From Nocardioides sp. Root1257 (lineage in GTDB: Bacteria; Actinomycetota; Actinomycetes; Propionibacteriales; Nocardioidaceae): a stretch of 64,000 nt of DNA. The notes beneath the pieces were generated by a model, which saw nothing but the letters and a program-made list of their open reading frames with translations, was not told the origin of the DNA and did no database searches. Shown one piece after another: positions 1 to 8,988 of the stretch (its first letter is position 1; each line of letters starts with the position of its first letter). Both the position numbers and the translations under genes were made by a program. Location of the stretch: positions 605,494 through 669,493 of the forward strand of contig NZ_LMDV01000008.1 of assembly GCF_001425175.1 (NCBI RefSeq). Reading direction: 5' to 3'.

Positions 1-1
1 G

Positions 2-814
2 ACGCCCACCACGACGCCGACCACCGACCCGACGCCGTCCACCGGCCACCCGGACGCGAGCAACACCGGCGTCCCCGCCGGCACCACGCTCACGGCGTAC
101 ACGGGCCCCTGCACCATCACGGCCAACGGCACCGTCATCGACGGCAAGACGGTCGGCTGCAGCCTGACCATCAACGCTGCGAACGTCGTGATCCGCAACT
201 CCGTCATCAACGGGACCGTCGCCAACGACGAGAGCTCGACCGGCAAGGGCTTCACGATCCAGGACAGCGAGGTGCGCGTGGGTGACCGCGACGGCACCGG
301 CATCGGCGCCTCCGGCTTCAAGGCCCTCCGGGTGGAGGTCACCGGTGGCAACCGCTCGATCAACTGCTGGCGCGAGTGCGAGGTCCGGGACTCCTACGTC
401 CACGGGCAGTTCAAGGACGAGACCGGCACCTTCCACGAGTCCGGCATCCGGATGGGCTCGGACTCGACGATCGTGCACAACACGATCGCCTGCGATGCGC
501 CCGACGTGCCGCCGGACGCCGGCTGCTCCGCCGGTCTCACCGGGTACGGCGACTTCGGCGTCGTGCAGCGCAACCTGATCCAGGACAACTACTTCGTGGC
601 CAGCACGGGCGGCACCTGCGCCTACGGCGGGTCGTCGAAGGGCAAGCCGTACAGCTCCGGGGTCAACAACATCCGGTTCATCTCGAACGTCTTCGAGCGG
701 GGCCGGGGCGGCAAGTGCGGCTACTGGGCGCCGATCATGGACTTCGACCGGTCCGCGCCGGGCAACGTCTGGTCCGGCAACACGTGGGACGACGGGGCCA
801 CCGTCAGCCCCTGA
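2..814 (+). CDS. Secreted beta-helix-like protein, 5' end outside window
   Basis: The frame is already open at the window edge and ends at TGA 812-814, so only the last 270 residues are seen. It begins with a Thr/Pro/Asp-rich linker (TPTTTPTTDPTPS) typical of exported actinobacterial proteins. Then follow short repeating strands such as VIRNSVING, FTIQDSEVRVGD, and NNIRFISNVFERG, the Asn- and Ser-rich rhythm of a right-handed parallel beta-helix. Six or more Cys residues suggest disulphides and therefore an extracellular location. The fold suggests carbohydrate binding or cleavage, but no catalytic motif could be named. A strong hairpin follows the stop. The function is not known. Confidence 0.7.
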   Translation, partial: TPTTTPTTDPTPSTGHPDASNTGVPAGTTLTAYTGPCTITANGTVIDGKTVGCSLTINAANVVIRNSVINGTVANDESSTGKGFTIQDSEVRVGDRDGTGIGASGFKALRVEVTGGNRSINCWRECEVRDSYVHGQFKDETGTFHESGIRMGSDSTIVHNTIACDAPDVPPDAGCSAGLTGYGDFGVVQRNLIQDNYFVASTGGTCAYGGSSKGKPYSSGVNNIRFISNVFERGRGGKCGYWAPIMDFDRSAPGNVWSGNTWDDGATVSP

Positions 815-824
815 CCCCACCCCG

Positions 825-871
825 CCGGAGCGGCCCGGTCCCCCATATCGGGGAATCCGGGCCCGCTCCGG
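825..871 (+). terminator. Strong GC-rich hairpin after the beta-helix gene
   Basis: An inverted repeat pairs CCGGAGCGGCCCGG (825-838) with CCGGGCCCGCTCCGG (857-871), one bulged base, and TCCCC with GGGGA nearer the loop. It begins 10 nt after the stop codon and lies before the glycosyltransferase start at 906. There is no T run, as is common in high-GC genomes. Confidence 0.65.
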
Positions 872-905
872 CCCGGGTCCGCACGGGCTCTCCGAGGGTG
901 GGCGC

Positions 906-2228
906 ATGGCGGAGCGCACCCACGTCCTCGTGATCGTCCAGAACCTGCCGGTCCCGCTCGACCGGAGGGTCTGGCTCGAGTGCCTCGCCCTGCGTGACGC
1001 GGGGTACGACGTCAGCGTGATCTGCCCCAAGGGGCCGGGGGACCCGGCCCGCCAGGTCATCGACGGGATCCACGTCTACAAGTACCGTCCGGCGCCCCAG
1101 GCGTCCGGCGTCCTCGGCTACGCGGTCGAGTTCGGCTACTCGTGGCTGCGTACGGCGAAGCTCTCGCGCACCGCCTGGCGGCGCCAGCCGTTCGACGCGC
1201 TCCAGGCGTGCAACCCGCCGGACACCTACTGGGCGCTGGCGCGCTACTGGAAGCGCCGCGGCGTGCGGTTCGTCTTCGACCAGCACGACCTCAACCCGGA
1301 GCTGTTCCTGTCGCGCTTCGGAGAGCCCGAGGGGCGCAGCGGCAAGCTCCAGCTGGCCGGGCTGCGGTGGCTCGAGCGGCAGACCTACGCCACCGCCGAC
1401 CACGTGATCTCCACCAACGAGTCCTACCGACGCATCGCCATCGAGCGCGGCGAGCGCGACCCGCGCGACGTGACCGTCGTCCGGAGCGGCCCGGACACCA
1501 CGGTCATGCGGCCGGTCCACCCGTCCGCGCCGGCCGGGCCGGGAGCCCGGCACTCGCTGGTCTACCTGGGGATCATGGGTCCGCAGGACGGCGTCGACAT
1601 GGTGCTCGAGGTGATGGACGAGCTGGTGCACCGGCGCGGCCGCACCGACGTCGAGGCCACGCTCCTCGGCTTCGGCGACTGCCTGGCCGACCTCCAGCGC
1701 CAGTGCCACGACCTGGGGCTCGACGACGTCGTGACCTTCACGGGCCGCGCCGGTCCGGCCGCGATCGCCGAGCACCTCAGCGCCGCCTCCGTCGGCCTCT
1801 GCCCCGATCGCAAGACGCCGCTCAACGACGTCTCCACCATGAACAAGACGATGGAGTACATGGCCCACGCCCTGCCGTCGGTGTCCTTCGACCTCACCGA
1901 GACCCGGGTCTCGGGCGGCGACTCGTGCCTCTACGTCCCGTCCGGCGACGTGCAGGCCTTCGCCGACGCCGTCGAGCGACTGCTCGACGACCCCGAGCTG
2001 CGCGTCGACCTGGCGCGCCGGGCCTGGCGCCGGGTGTCGCTGGCCCTCGACTGGAAGCCCCAGTCCACGGCGTACGTCGGCGTCTACGACCGCCTGCTTC
2101 GGCGTACGCGGGACGAGGCGGCCACGACCGCGGCCCCGCGCTACGTCGACATGAGCCGCGAGGCCGAGGTGCGCGAGTTCGTGCTCGCCCGCGGGCCCCA
2201 GGCGCCCGACCACGCCGCCGCCGTCTGA
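906..2228 (+). CDS. GT4-type glycosyltransferase (GT-B fold)
   Basis: The 440-residue protein looks like a cytosolic glycosyltransferase of family 4. It probably moves a sugar from a nucleotide-activated donor to a surface polysaccharide or lipid. The N-terminal acceptor domain carries NLPVPLDRRVWLE and DQHDLNPELF. The C-terminal donor domain carries the GIMGPQDGVD strand and the PLNDVSTMNKTMEYMAHALP block that corresponds to the conserved nucleotide-sugar-binding region of the family. Length is normal for GT4. The ATG at 906 follows GAGGG. It is the only gene between two hairpins, so it seems to be its own transcription unit. The acceptor cannot be inferred from the window. Confidence 0.85.
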   Translation: MAERTHVLVIVQNLPVPLDRRVWLECLALRDAGYDVSVICPKGPGDPARQVIDGIHVYKYRPAPQASGVLGYAVEFGYSWLRTAKLSRTAWRRQPFDALQACNPPDTYWALARYWKRRGVRFVFDQHDLNPELFLSRFGEPEGRSGKLQLAGLRWLERQTYATADHVISTNESYRRIAIERGERDPRDVTVVRSGPDTTVMRPVHPSAPAGPGARHSLVYLGIMGPQDGVDMVLEVMDELVHRRGRTDVEATLLGFGDCLADLQRQCHDLGLDDVVTFTGRAGPAAIAEHLSAASVGLCPDRKTPLNDVSTMNKTMEYMAHALPSVSFDLTETRVSGGDSCLYVPSGDVQAFADAVERLLDDPELRVDLARRAWRRVSLALDWKPQSTAYVGVYDRLLRRTRDEAATTAAPRYVDMSREAEVREFVLARGPQAPDHAAAV

Positions 2229-2241
2229 GCGGGCTACGCCG

Positions 2242-2287
2242 GACGTCATACGGACGGAGCAAGCGGATGCTCCAGCTGTATGACGTC
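2242..2287. repeat. 46-nt palindromic repeat, copy 1 (loop AGCGGA)
   Basis: Arms GACGTCATACGG and CTGTATGACGTC flank an inner stem GGAGCA/TGCTCC and the six-base loop AGCGGA. It starts 13 nt after the glycosyltransferase stop. It is the same element as 2511-2556 and 51639-51684, but its loop is the reverse complement of theirs, so this copy lies in the opposite orientation. Confidence 0.85.
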
Positions 2288-2400
2288 CTGCCCGGCGCCG
2301 CGGGCCGGAACTCGTCCACAGCTGGCGTCTCCGACCGATCCCTGCACAGGCCTCCGCGCCGACGGCTCCACGGGTCTCGTGTTCCGACGACGCTGCACGG

Positions 2401-2490
2401 ATGCCTCGACAGGTCGCGTACGACGACTATCGGTTCGTCGCTGCCCGTCAGCTGGCTGCGGACCAGGGTGGTGTGCTCTCCCGGCCGCAG
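2401..2490 (+). pseudogene. Possible N-terminal remnant of an AbiEi/DUF559-like gene
   Basis: An ATG-initiated stretch reads MPRQVAYDDYRF followed by VAARQLAADQGGVLSRPQ. The pattern [A/L]A..QGG[V]xSR.Q is the usual beginning of AbiEi-type antitoxin or DUF559 proteins, whose first helix-turn-helix reads in this way. The similarity stops after about 30 codons and runs into the 46-nt palindrome. It could be a decayed gene, or chance in a GC-rich frame. The call rests on motif memory only. Confidence 0.25.
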
Positions 2491-2510
2491 CCTGATCGAC
2501 GCCGACCTCA

Positions 2511-2556
2511 GACGTCATACGGACGGAGCATCCGCTTGCTCCAGCCGTATGACGTC
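2511..2556. repeat. 46-nt palindromic repeat, copy 2 (loop TCCGCT)
   Basis: The arms GACGTCATACGG and CCGTATGACGTC, inner stem GGAGCA/TGCTCC and loop TCCGCT match copy 1 except that the loop is inverted. It sits 31 nt beyond the stop codon of the minus-strand gene that ends at 2588. Confidence 0.85.
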
Positions 2557-2587
2557 CGTGGGGGGCCCGGCGGTGACCGACGACGCG

Positions 2588-3604
2588 TCAGCGGACGACG
2601 GCGGGCGAGGACGCCTGCTCGATCAGCAGGGCGGGCTTCGCGGCCGGCCGGGTGTCGAGCTCCCAGACGTCGCTGACGCCGGGCTCGTCGTCGCGAGGGA
2701 CGCCGTAGAGCAGGGTGTCGTCGTCGAGCCACTCCACCTGGTCGTCGACGTTGCGCGTCTCGCCGGCGAGCACGGTGCGGTCCCCGGTCGCGAGGTCGAG
2801 CACGGCCGGCGTCCACCAGGTGCGGCCGTCGCGCTCGGACTGCTGCTTGAAGCCGATCCGGGTGCCGTCGGGCGACAGTGACGGGCACTCCACGTGGTCG
2901 GCGACCGAGGTGAGCGTGCGGGCCGCGAGGTCGCCCTTGACCAGGTAGGTCTCGCCGCCGGTGCCGACGGTCGCGTAGAAGGTGTCGTCGTCCGCGAACG
3001 TCACACCCCAGATGTTCCGGTCGCGGGGCTCGACCGACCTGCCGTGGATCACGAGGTCGAACTTCTCGAGGTTGCCGTGGCCGTCGCCGCCGACGTCGCG
3101 GATCTCGGTCGCCGTCGAGAAGCCCACCTGCATGTAGGTGTGGCCGGAGACGAACGTCGTCGTCGCCACCTCGGTCCCGTCCGGTGACAGCCGGGTGCGA
3201 CTGGGGATGCCGGGCACGGCGACCTGCTGGAGCTTCGTCCAGTCGGAGGTGTACTCGGTGAGCGAGTACGCCGTGACCACTCCGCGCTCGATGCGCAGGC
3301 AGGACGCCGCGGTGGCCGTCGCGTCGACGCGGTCGCACGCCACGTCGGTGAACGACCGCGGGCCTCCCGGGTCGTCGAGCGGCACCGTGGCGACCAGCCC
3401 GTACTCGCCGTCGACGCCGGTGTGCCGGAAGACGATCCGGGGCCCGGTGGCCGCCTCCGGGCCCGGGTCGGCGACCTCCACGCTCGGGGACGCCTCGTGG
3501 CGCTCGCGATAGCTGGTGGCCGCCCCGACGGCGTACGCCGTCGTCGTGGCCACCACGACGAAGGTCACGGCGGCGAAGGCGACGATCCGGGCCCGCTGGC
3601 TCAT
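2588..3604 (-). CDS. Membrane-anchored TolB-like beta-propeller protein
   Basis: This 338-residue protein has a short cytoplasmic start (MSQRARI), one hydrophobic segment (about residues 8-30) and a large outer part. Repeats such as RLSPDGTEVATT (about 139-150) and SLSPDGTRIGFK are WD40-like/PD40 blades of the TolB type, which build a beta-propeller. A signal-anchor is more likely than a cleaved signal. The start ATG overlaps the stop of the MFS gene by 4 nt, so the two are translationally coupled and may act together at the membrane. The ligand is unknown. It may bind a cell-wall polymer or another protein. Confidence 0.75.
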   Translation of the reverse strand: MSQRARIVAFAAVTFVVVATTTAYAVGAATSYRERHEASPSVEVADPGPEAATGPRIVFRHTGVDGEYGLVATVPLDDPGGPRSFTDVACDRVDATATAASCLRIERGVVTAYSLTEYTSDWTKLQQVAVPGIPSRTRLSPDGTEVATTTFVSGHTYMQVGFSTATEIRDVGGDGHGNLEKFDLVIHGRSVEPRDRNIWGVTFADDDTFYATVGTGGETYLVKGDLAARTLTSVADHVECPSLSPDGTRIGFKQQSERDGRTWWTPAVLDLATGDRTVLAGETRNVDDQVEWLDDDTLLYGVPRDDEPGVSDVWELDTRPAAKPALLIEQASSPAVVR

Positions 3605-4851
3605 CGGGCGCCCGCCGCCGTCCGGTCGAGCCGGAGCGTGGCGTGGGCGGCCACGGGCAGGGCGATCAGCAGGACCACGCCGACGGCGACCAGGGCCGCG
3701 CGCGGGCCGACCGCGAACCAGAGCACGCCGAAGGCCGCCGACGACAGCATCCGGGCGACGGCGACGACCGTCTGGGCCGAGGCGATCCCGCTGGCGCGGA
3801 CCGACTCGGGCACGAGGCGGCCCGCGAGCGCCGCGATGACGCCGTCGGTCGCCGCGTAGAACGTGCCGAGCAGCAGCAGCGCGGCCACCGCCGAGACCGA
3901 GGGTGCCCAGCTCGCCACGACCGCGACGTACGAGAGGAGCAGGGCGACGTGGCCGCCGATGAAGACCCGCGCCTTGCCCACCCGGTCCGCGAGCCGTCCG
4001 ACCGGGACGGCCAGCGACAGGTAGGCGATGTTGGTGCCGACGTAGAGCAGCGGGAACCAGTGGGCCGCGAAGCCGCCCCGGTCGAGCAGGGCGAGGTAGA
4101 GGAAGCCGTCGCCGACCGTCAGGAGCCCCAGGGCGCCCGCGACGACCAGCAGCCGCAGCAGGCCCGGCTGCAGCACGTCGCGCCAGCGCACCGGGGCGGC
4201 CCGGACCTCCGGCGCCCGCTCGAGCCCGGGCCGGTCCGGCACCAGCAGCCCGAGCAGGGCGACTCCCAGGACGGCGAACCCCAGCGAGACCACCATGACC
4301 GTCAGGTAGCCGTCGGGGATCCACCACAGGATCAGGAACGCCAGCAGCGGGCCGATCGTCGCGCCGATGGTGTCGAGGGTGCGGTGCACGCCGAAGGCGG
4401 TGCCGAGCCGCTCGGGCGGGGTCGCCGCCGAGATCATCGCGTCGCGGGGCGCGGTGCGCAGTCCCTTGCCGATGCGGTCGGCCGAGATGACGGCGGAGAT
4501 CGCCGCCAGCCCGGTGGTGAAGAGCAGGAACACGCGAGCGACGGCCGACAGGCCGTAGCCGACGAAGGCCACCCACTTCGGGTGGCCGCCGCGGTCGGCC
4601 GCCCAGCCGCCGCCGATGCGCACCAGCGCGCTCACGCCCTGGTAGAGCGCGTCGATGAAGCCGTACGAGATCGTCGAGAGCCCGAGGACGCCCGTCAGGT
4701 AGAGCGGCAGGATCGCCGCGACCGACTCGGACGAGATGTCCGTGACCAGGCTGACCAGGCCGAGCATGACGACCACGGGCGCGACGCTGCGGCGGCGACC
4801 GGGCGACGAGCCGTCCACCGGGGTCGGTCGGTCGCTCAGCGTGATGTACAT
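3601..4851 (-). CDS. MFS transporter
   Basis: The 416-residue protein has about twelve hydrophobic segments and belongs to the major facilitator superfamily. The first helix reads LGLVSLVTDISSE. Between helices 2 and 3 is GGGWAADRGGHPK, a variant of the MFS loop motif GxLaDrxGrkp, and DRIGKGLRTAPRDAM forms a similar loop later. Such proteins export drugs or metabolites, or import sugars, using the proton gradient. The substrate cannot be told. The gene starts 5 nt after the stop of the anchored protein at 4857-5552 and overlaps the TolB-like gene, so the three form one operon. Confidence 0.85.
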   Translation of the reverse strand: MYITLSDRPTPVDGSSPGRRRSVAPVVVMLGLVSLVTDISSESVAAILPLYLTGVLGLSTISYGFIDALYQGVSALVRIGGGWAADRGGHPKWVAFVGYGLSAVARVFLLFTTGLAAISAVISADRIGKGLRTAPRDAMISAATPPERLGTAFGVHRTLDTIGATIGPLLAFLILWWIPDGYLTVMVVSLGFAVLGVALLGLLVPDRPGLERAPEVRAAPVRWRDVLQPGLLRLLVVAGALGLLTVGDGFLYLALLDRGGFAAHWFPLLYVGTNIAYLSLAVPVGRLADRVGKARVFIGGHVALLLSYVAVVASWAPSVSAVAALLLLGTFYAATDGVIAALAGRLVPESVRASGIASAQTVVAVARMLSSAAFGVLWFAVGPRAALVAVGVVLLIALPVAAHATLRLDRTAAGAR

Positions 4852-4856
4852 CGTCG

Positions 4857-5552
4857 TCAGGCCCCGCTGACGTCGAACGTCGCGAGGACGGAGTAGGTCC
4901 GGGCGTCACCGGGGTCGACCGTCACGACCACCCGGTTGGCGCCGAGGTGGAACGACGCGGCCCGGGCGCCCCCGACCGTCGCCGGGTCGTCCTCGGCGAA
5001 GCCCGCGCCGGAGAGCCGGCCGCGGTAGAAGCGCAGCAGCGCGTCCGGGGCCTGGCCGCGCCGGGCGACCAGGGTGACCTGCACCCGGTCCCCGGACGGC
5101 GACACGCTGCTCGTGAGCACGGTCGCCCGGGGCGCGGTCGGCAGGAGACCGCTGGGGTAGCCGTCGACGAGCCGCCCCCGGGCGGTGGCCGTCTCCGCCG
5201 ACAGGCCGTCCCAGGACGGCAGCTGGGTCGGCTGGTGGGACTGGTGCGACACCCCGGGCAGCCCGGTGGTGGGACTCGGCTTCGACTCGGACCTCCCCGG
5301 GCTCGAGGGGCTGGGGCTGGCCGGGGCGGACTCGACACCGGCCGCGTCCGTCGTGGCCGCCGTGCTGGGCTCGGTGGTCCCTGGCCGGCTCTCGGCGCTG
5401 CTGCGCGGAGAGCCGGCCGGGGCGTCTGTGGTGCCGGCGCGCGGTGACGACGACGTGGGATCGCCCACGACGGATCCGACGACGACCCCGACCGCCACGG
5501 CCGCGACGATCGCCGCGGCAGCAGCGACCATCAGGTTGCGCGCGTTCGTCAT
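4857..5552 (-). CDS. Anchored extracytoplasmic protein of unknown function
   Basis: The 231-residue product starts with a hydrophobic helix (about residues 8-30). A long Ser/Thr/Pro-rich linker (31-115) follows, then a compact C-terminal domain of about 110 residues (VTLVARRGQAPDALLRFYRG; DPATVGGARAASFHLG; VVVTVDPGDARTYSVLATF). The C-terminal part looks like a small alpha/beta domain, as in many actinobacterial exported proteins of unknown role. I do not recognise a named family. The ATG at 5552 is chosen because the hydrophobic helix follows at once. It is the first gene of the operon with the MFS and TolB-like genes. Confidence 0.65.
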   Translation of the reverse strand: MTNARNLMVAAAAAIVAAVAVGVVVGSVVGDPTSSSPRAGTTDAPAGSPRSSAESRPGTTEPSTAATTDAAGVESAPASPSPSSPGRSESKPSPTTGLPGVSHQSHQPTQLPSWDGLSAETATARGRLVDGYPSGLLPTAPRATVLTSSVSPSGDRVQVTLVARRGQAPDALLRFYRGRLSGAGFAEDDPATVGGARAASFHLGANRVVVTVDPGDARTYSVLATFDVSGA

Positions 5553-5640
5553 CACCAGGCCCCAGCCGTCGGGCGGGATCCCCGTGGTCCCGCTCCCGAT
5601 CCGAGCGTCGGTGATCCGCCCGCACGTCGGGCCGGGTCCT

Positions 5641-5673
5641 GCAGGGACCTCCCCAATTGTGGGGAGGCCCTGC
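5641..5673 (-). terminator. Terminator of the aminopeptidase gene
   Basis: GCAGGG-A-CCTCCCC (5641-5654) pairs with GGGGAGG-CCCTGC (5661-5673) around the loop AATTGT, with one bulge. It lies 8 nt past the minus-strand stop at 5681. Confidence 0.8.
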
Positions 5674-5680
5674 GGGGTCG

Positions 5681-8092
5681 TCAGCGCACGTCGTCGAGCC
5701 AGTCCTCCCACTGACGGCGCAGCACGGTCGGCAGGTCGCCGGCCACCGCCCCGTCGAGCAGCGCCACCTGGGCGTCGGTGAGCAGGAACGTCGGCCGGGC
5801 CCGGCCGACCACCTGCGCGAAGGCCTGCCCGCGGGCGGCCCAGCCGGGCGCTTCGGCCAGGTAGCGCTCGACGTACGGTGCGACCAGGTCGGCCTGCTCC
5901 GCCGACCACAGCCCGCCCATCGCGGCGCCGAAGGTCCGGTTGTCGACGTCGGGGTCGGTGACCACCGACCACGCCGTGGCCTTCGCCGACGCGGTCGGGA
6001 GGCTGGCCAGCGCGGCGGCCGCGCCGACCTCGGCCTCGGTGCCGGGCACGCGCGCCCGCTCCTCCTCGATCGCCGCGGCGTCCGTCGCACCGAGCTCGGC
6101 CAGCCGTCGTACGACGCGCCAGCGCAGGGTCGGCGGGAGCGGGAGCTGGCCGACGGTGCCGGCGTCGACCCAGGCGCGGAGCGACTCGACGTCGTGGCTG
6201 CCGGCGGCGACACCGTCCGCGAAGGCGAGCGCGAGCTCGGGCGACGTCGCGTGCAGGAGGCCGGTGCCGCACGTCGCGGCGACCCGCTCGAGCAGGTCGC
6301 CGACGGCGGCTGCGGGCGCACGCAGCGGCAGCACCCGCGAGAGCGTCCGGTTCAGGATCGACGTGACGATGGTGGCGCTGCCCTCGCCGGGCAGGTGCCG
6401 CTCGAGCACGTCGACGAGGTCGTCCGCGGTCAGCGCACGGGTCTGCACGCGGTCGAGGAGCATCGTCCAGAGCACCGCGCGCACGAGGTCGTCCTCGATC
6501 CGGCACAGGCCGGCGTCGACCGCGGCCGCCGACACCACGTCGAGCTCGATGCGGGCGAAGGTCTCGCCGTGCGCGTTGGGGACGACGACCCGACCGGCGT
6601 ACGCCGGCAGCGGCACGGGGTCGTCGGCGAGGTCGACGAGCTCGGAGCCGACGACGGTCCACACGTCGTCGTACGCCGTCACCCGGACGCGGTGCGCCCG
6701 GGTCCCGTCGCGGTGCAGCACGGGCACGTCGCCGTCGCGCTCGACCCGGATCGTGTCGAAGCCGGTGCTGCGCAGCCACTGCTCGACCCAGGAGCGCACG
6801 TCGCGGTCGGACGCCTCGTCGAGCGCGTCGACGAAGTCGGCGAGGGTGGCGTTGGCGAAGCGGTGCCGGGTCAGGTGCGTGTTGACGCCGGCCAGGAACA
6901 CCTCGTCCCCGAGCCAGGTCGCCAGCTGGCGGAGCACCGAGTTGCCCTTGGCGTAGGAGATCGCGTCGAAGATCGTCGCCGCGGCGTCGACGTCGGGCAG
7001 GTCCTCGGGGTCGGGTGCCACCGGGTGGGTCGAGCGCCGCGCGTCCGCGTCGTACGCCCCCGGCTTGCCGGCGATCTCGTGCGCGACGAGGGCACCGCCG
7101 AAGCCTGCGGCGTCGCCCGCCACCCGGTAGCCCATGTAGTCGGCGAACGACTCCTGCAGCCAGGTGTCCTCCCACCACGTCATCGTCATCAGGTCGCCGA
7201 ACCACATGTGGGACATCTCGTGCGCGATCACGGAGGCCCGGAAGACGCGGACGTCCTCGGGCACCTGGCCGCGGGGGAGCAGCTCGTCGCGGTAGGAGAC
7301 GCAGCCGGGCATCTCCTGGGCGCCCCAGTTCAGGCCCGGCACGAAGACCTGGTCGTAGGAGTCGAACGCGTAGGGCTCGTCGAACATCGTCGCGTAGTGG
7401 TCGTAGCAGTCCTCGGTGACCTGCCGCAGCTCCGCGAAGTCGCGCTCGAGCTCGCCGGACAGCGAGGCCCGTGCGTGCCAGCCGAACGGCAGCCCGGCGT
7501 GCTCCCAGCGCCTCGACGCCCACGGGCCGGCGGCGACGATGAGCAGCGCCACCGGGATCGGCGGCGTCGTGGCGAACCGCCAGCGGCCGTCGGCCGGGGA
7601 GTCGTCGACCGGCCGGCCGTTGGCGAGGACGGTCCAGCGAGGATCGGCAGCGACCGAGGTCGTGACCGGGGCCTTGAGGTCGTTCTGGTCGAAGCAGGCG
7701 AAGACCTTCTGGGCGACGTCCATGCCGAGGTACGCCGCCACGTAGGTCTCGCCGTCGGCCGGGTCGACCGTGCGGTGCATGCCGTCGCCGTCGGTGACGT
7801 AGGGGAGCCGCGCGTCGACGACGACCTCGACCGGCCGGTCCGTGGGAAGACCGGTGAGCTGGATCCGTCGTCCGTCGTACGCCGGCTCCTCGGGCGTGCC
7901 GTCGACGACGACGCTCAGGTCGCGCGCGTCCGCCAGCTCGAGGAAGGTCTCCGGGCCGGACGTGCCGAACCGCACGGTGGTGCGGGACCCGAAGGTGGGT
8001 GAGCCGTGGTCGGTGACGTCGAGCGCGACGTCGTACGCGACCTCGGAGAGCTGGGCGGCACGGGCACGGGCTTCGGCGAGGGTGAGGCTCAC
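5681..8092 (-). CDS. pepN: Aminopeptidase N, M1 family
   Basis: The 803-residue enzyme removes N-terminal residues from peptides in the cytosol with a catalytic zinc. The zinc site is clear: HEMSH at 291-295 and the third ligand Glu314, 18 residues after the second His (LQESFADY). The substrate amino-group motif, normally GAMEN, reads GAQEM (257-261), so Glu is kept but Met and Asn are changed. Length is typical of actinobacterial PepN. I chose the GTG at 8092, which follows GGGAGG and gives the normal N-terminus (VSLTLAEARARAAQ). The reading frame continues upstream but only through the divergent promoter and L25 gene. A terminator follows. Confidence 0.93.
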   Translation of the reverse strand: MSLTLAEARARAAQLSEVAYDVALDVTDHGSPTFGSRTTVRFGTSGPETFLELADARDLSVVVDGTPEEPAYDGRRIQLTGLPTDRPVEVVVDARLPYVTDGDGMHRTVDPADGETYVAAYLGMDVAQKVFACFDQNDLKAPVTTSVAADPRWTVLANGRPVDDSPADGRWRFATTPPIPVALLIVAAGPWASRRWEHAGLPFGWHARASLSGELERDFAELRQVTEDCYDHYATMFDEPYAFDSYDQVFVPGLNWGAQEMPGCVSYRDELLPRGQVPEDVRVFRASVIAHEMSHMWFGDLMTMTWWEDTWLQESFADYMGYRVAGDAAGFGGALVAHEIAGKPGAYDADARRSTHPVAPDPEDLPDVDAAATIFDAISYAKGNSVLRQLATWLGDEVFLAGVNTHLTRHRFANATLADFVDALDEASDRDVRSWVEQWLRSTGFDTIRVERDGDVPVLHRDGTRAHRVRVTAYDDVWTVVGSELVDLADDPVPLPAYAGRVVVPNAHGETFARIELDVVSAAAVDAGLCRIEDDLVRAVLWTMLLDRVQTRALTADDLVDVLERHLPGEGSATIVTSILNRTLSRVLPLRAPAAAVGDLLERVAATCGTGLLHATSPELALAFADGVAAGSHDVESLRAWVDAGTVGQLPLPPTLRWRVVRRLAELGATDAAAIEEERARVPGTEAEVGAAAALASLPTASAKATAWSVVTDPDVDNRTFGAAMGGLWSAEQADLVAPYVERYLAEAPGWAARGQAFAQVVGRARPTFLLTDAQVALLDGAVAGDLPTVLRRQWEDWLDDVR

Positions 8093-8278
8093 CCTCCCGA
8101 CTCTATGGATTTCTCCCTGGGCGCGTGGCGCCGTAGGCTTGTGCGGTTGCCTCGGCGAGGGAGAGTCCCGGCTCTCCGTGATCGACAGGGCTGGCTGTCC
8201 ACCGGATGCGCCCCCTCGATCTGCCGAGCCGAGGCCCCAGGACTCAGGAACAGTCAGCACGTACGAGGAGAGCAGCGC

Positions 8279-8956
8279 ATGAGCGAGAAGATCAAGGCCG
8301 AGACCCGCACCGAGTTCGGCAAGGGCGCGGCTCGCCGCATCCGTCGCGAGGACAAGGTTCCCGCGGTCATCTACGGCCACGGCAACGACCCCATCCACGT
8401 CACCCTGCCGGGTCACGACACCATGATGGCGCTCAAGCACGGCGGCGCGAACGCCCTGCTCGAGCTCGACATCGACGGCAAGGTCCAGCTCGCGCTGACC
8501 AAGCAGGTCCAGGTCGACCCGATCAAGCGGCACCTCGAGCACGTCGACTTCGTCGCCGTCGTCAAGGGCGAGAAGGTCACCGTCGAGGTGCCCGTGCACC
8601 TGAACGGCGACGCCGCCCGCGAGACCCTGGTCGTCACCGAGACCGCCACCATCTCGCTCGAGGCCGAGGCCACCCACATCCCCGAGTACGTCGAGGTCGA
8701 CATCGAGGGCGCCGTCGCCGGCACCCAGATCCACGCCTCCGACCTGAAGCTCCCCTCGGGCAGCACCCTGCTGCTCGACCCGGAGACCCTCATCGTCAAC
8801 ATCACCGAGCAGGTCTCGCAGGAGGCCCTGGACGCCGAGCTCGAGGAGGCCGAGGCCGAGGCCGGCATCGAGCGCGACGAGGCCGACAACGACGTCGACG
8901 AGGTCGGCGCCGAGGACAGCGCCGACGAGAGCACCGAGGCTCCCGCCGCGGAGTGA
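8279..8956 (+). CDS. rplY: 50S ribosomal protein L25, general stress (CTC) type
   Basis: The 225-residue protein binds 5S rRNA in the large ribosomal subunit. The N-terminal L25 domain is clear ([26 protein letters not shown]). It is followed by the beta-rich TL5/CTC domain (about 100-190) and a long acidic tail ending in [10 protein letters not shown]. This longer CTC form is usual in actinobacteria. The ATG at 8279 has a good GAGGAG ribosome site. The peptidyl-tRNA hydrolase gene follows 32 nt later, a common pairing. It is divergent from pepN. Confidence 0.96.
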   Translation: MSEKIKAETRTEFGKGAARRIRREDKVPAVIYGHGNDPIHVTLPGHDTMMALKHGGANALLELDIDGKVQLALTKQVQVDPIKRHLEHVDFVAVVKGEKVTVEVPVHLNGDAARETLVVTETATISLEAEATHIPEYVEVDIEGAVAGTQIHASDLKLPSGSTLLLDPETLIVNITEQVSQEALDAELEEAEAEAGIERDEADNDVDEVGAEDSADESTEAPAAE

Positions 8957-8988
8957 TCCACCTCTTTCGCAGGAAGGGCCGGGATTCC

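Larger units (their letters stand above)
2229..2587. other. Intergenic zone between convergent genes
   Basis: This 359-nt gap lies between two convergent genes. It holds two copies of the 46-nt palindrome in opposite orientation, and between them about 220 nt with a possible remnant of an antitoxin-like gene (2401-2490). I see no intact coding sequence. The hairpins probably end transcription from both sides. Confidence 0.6.
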
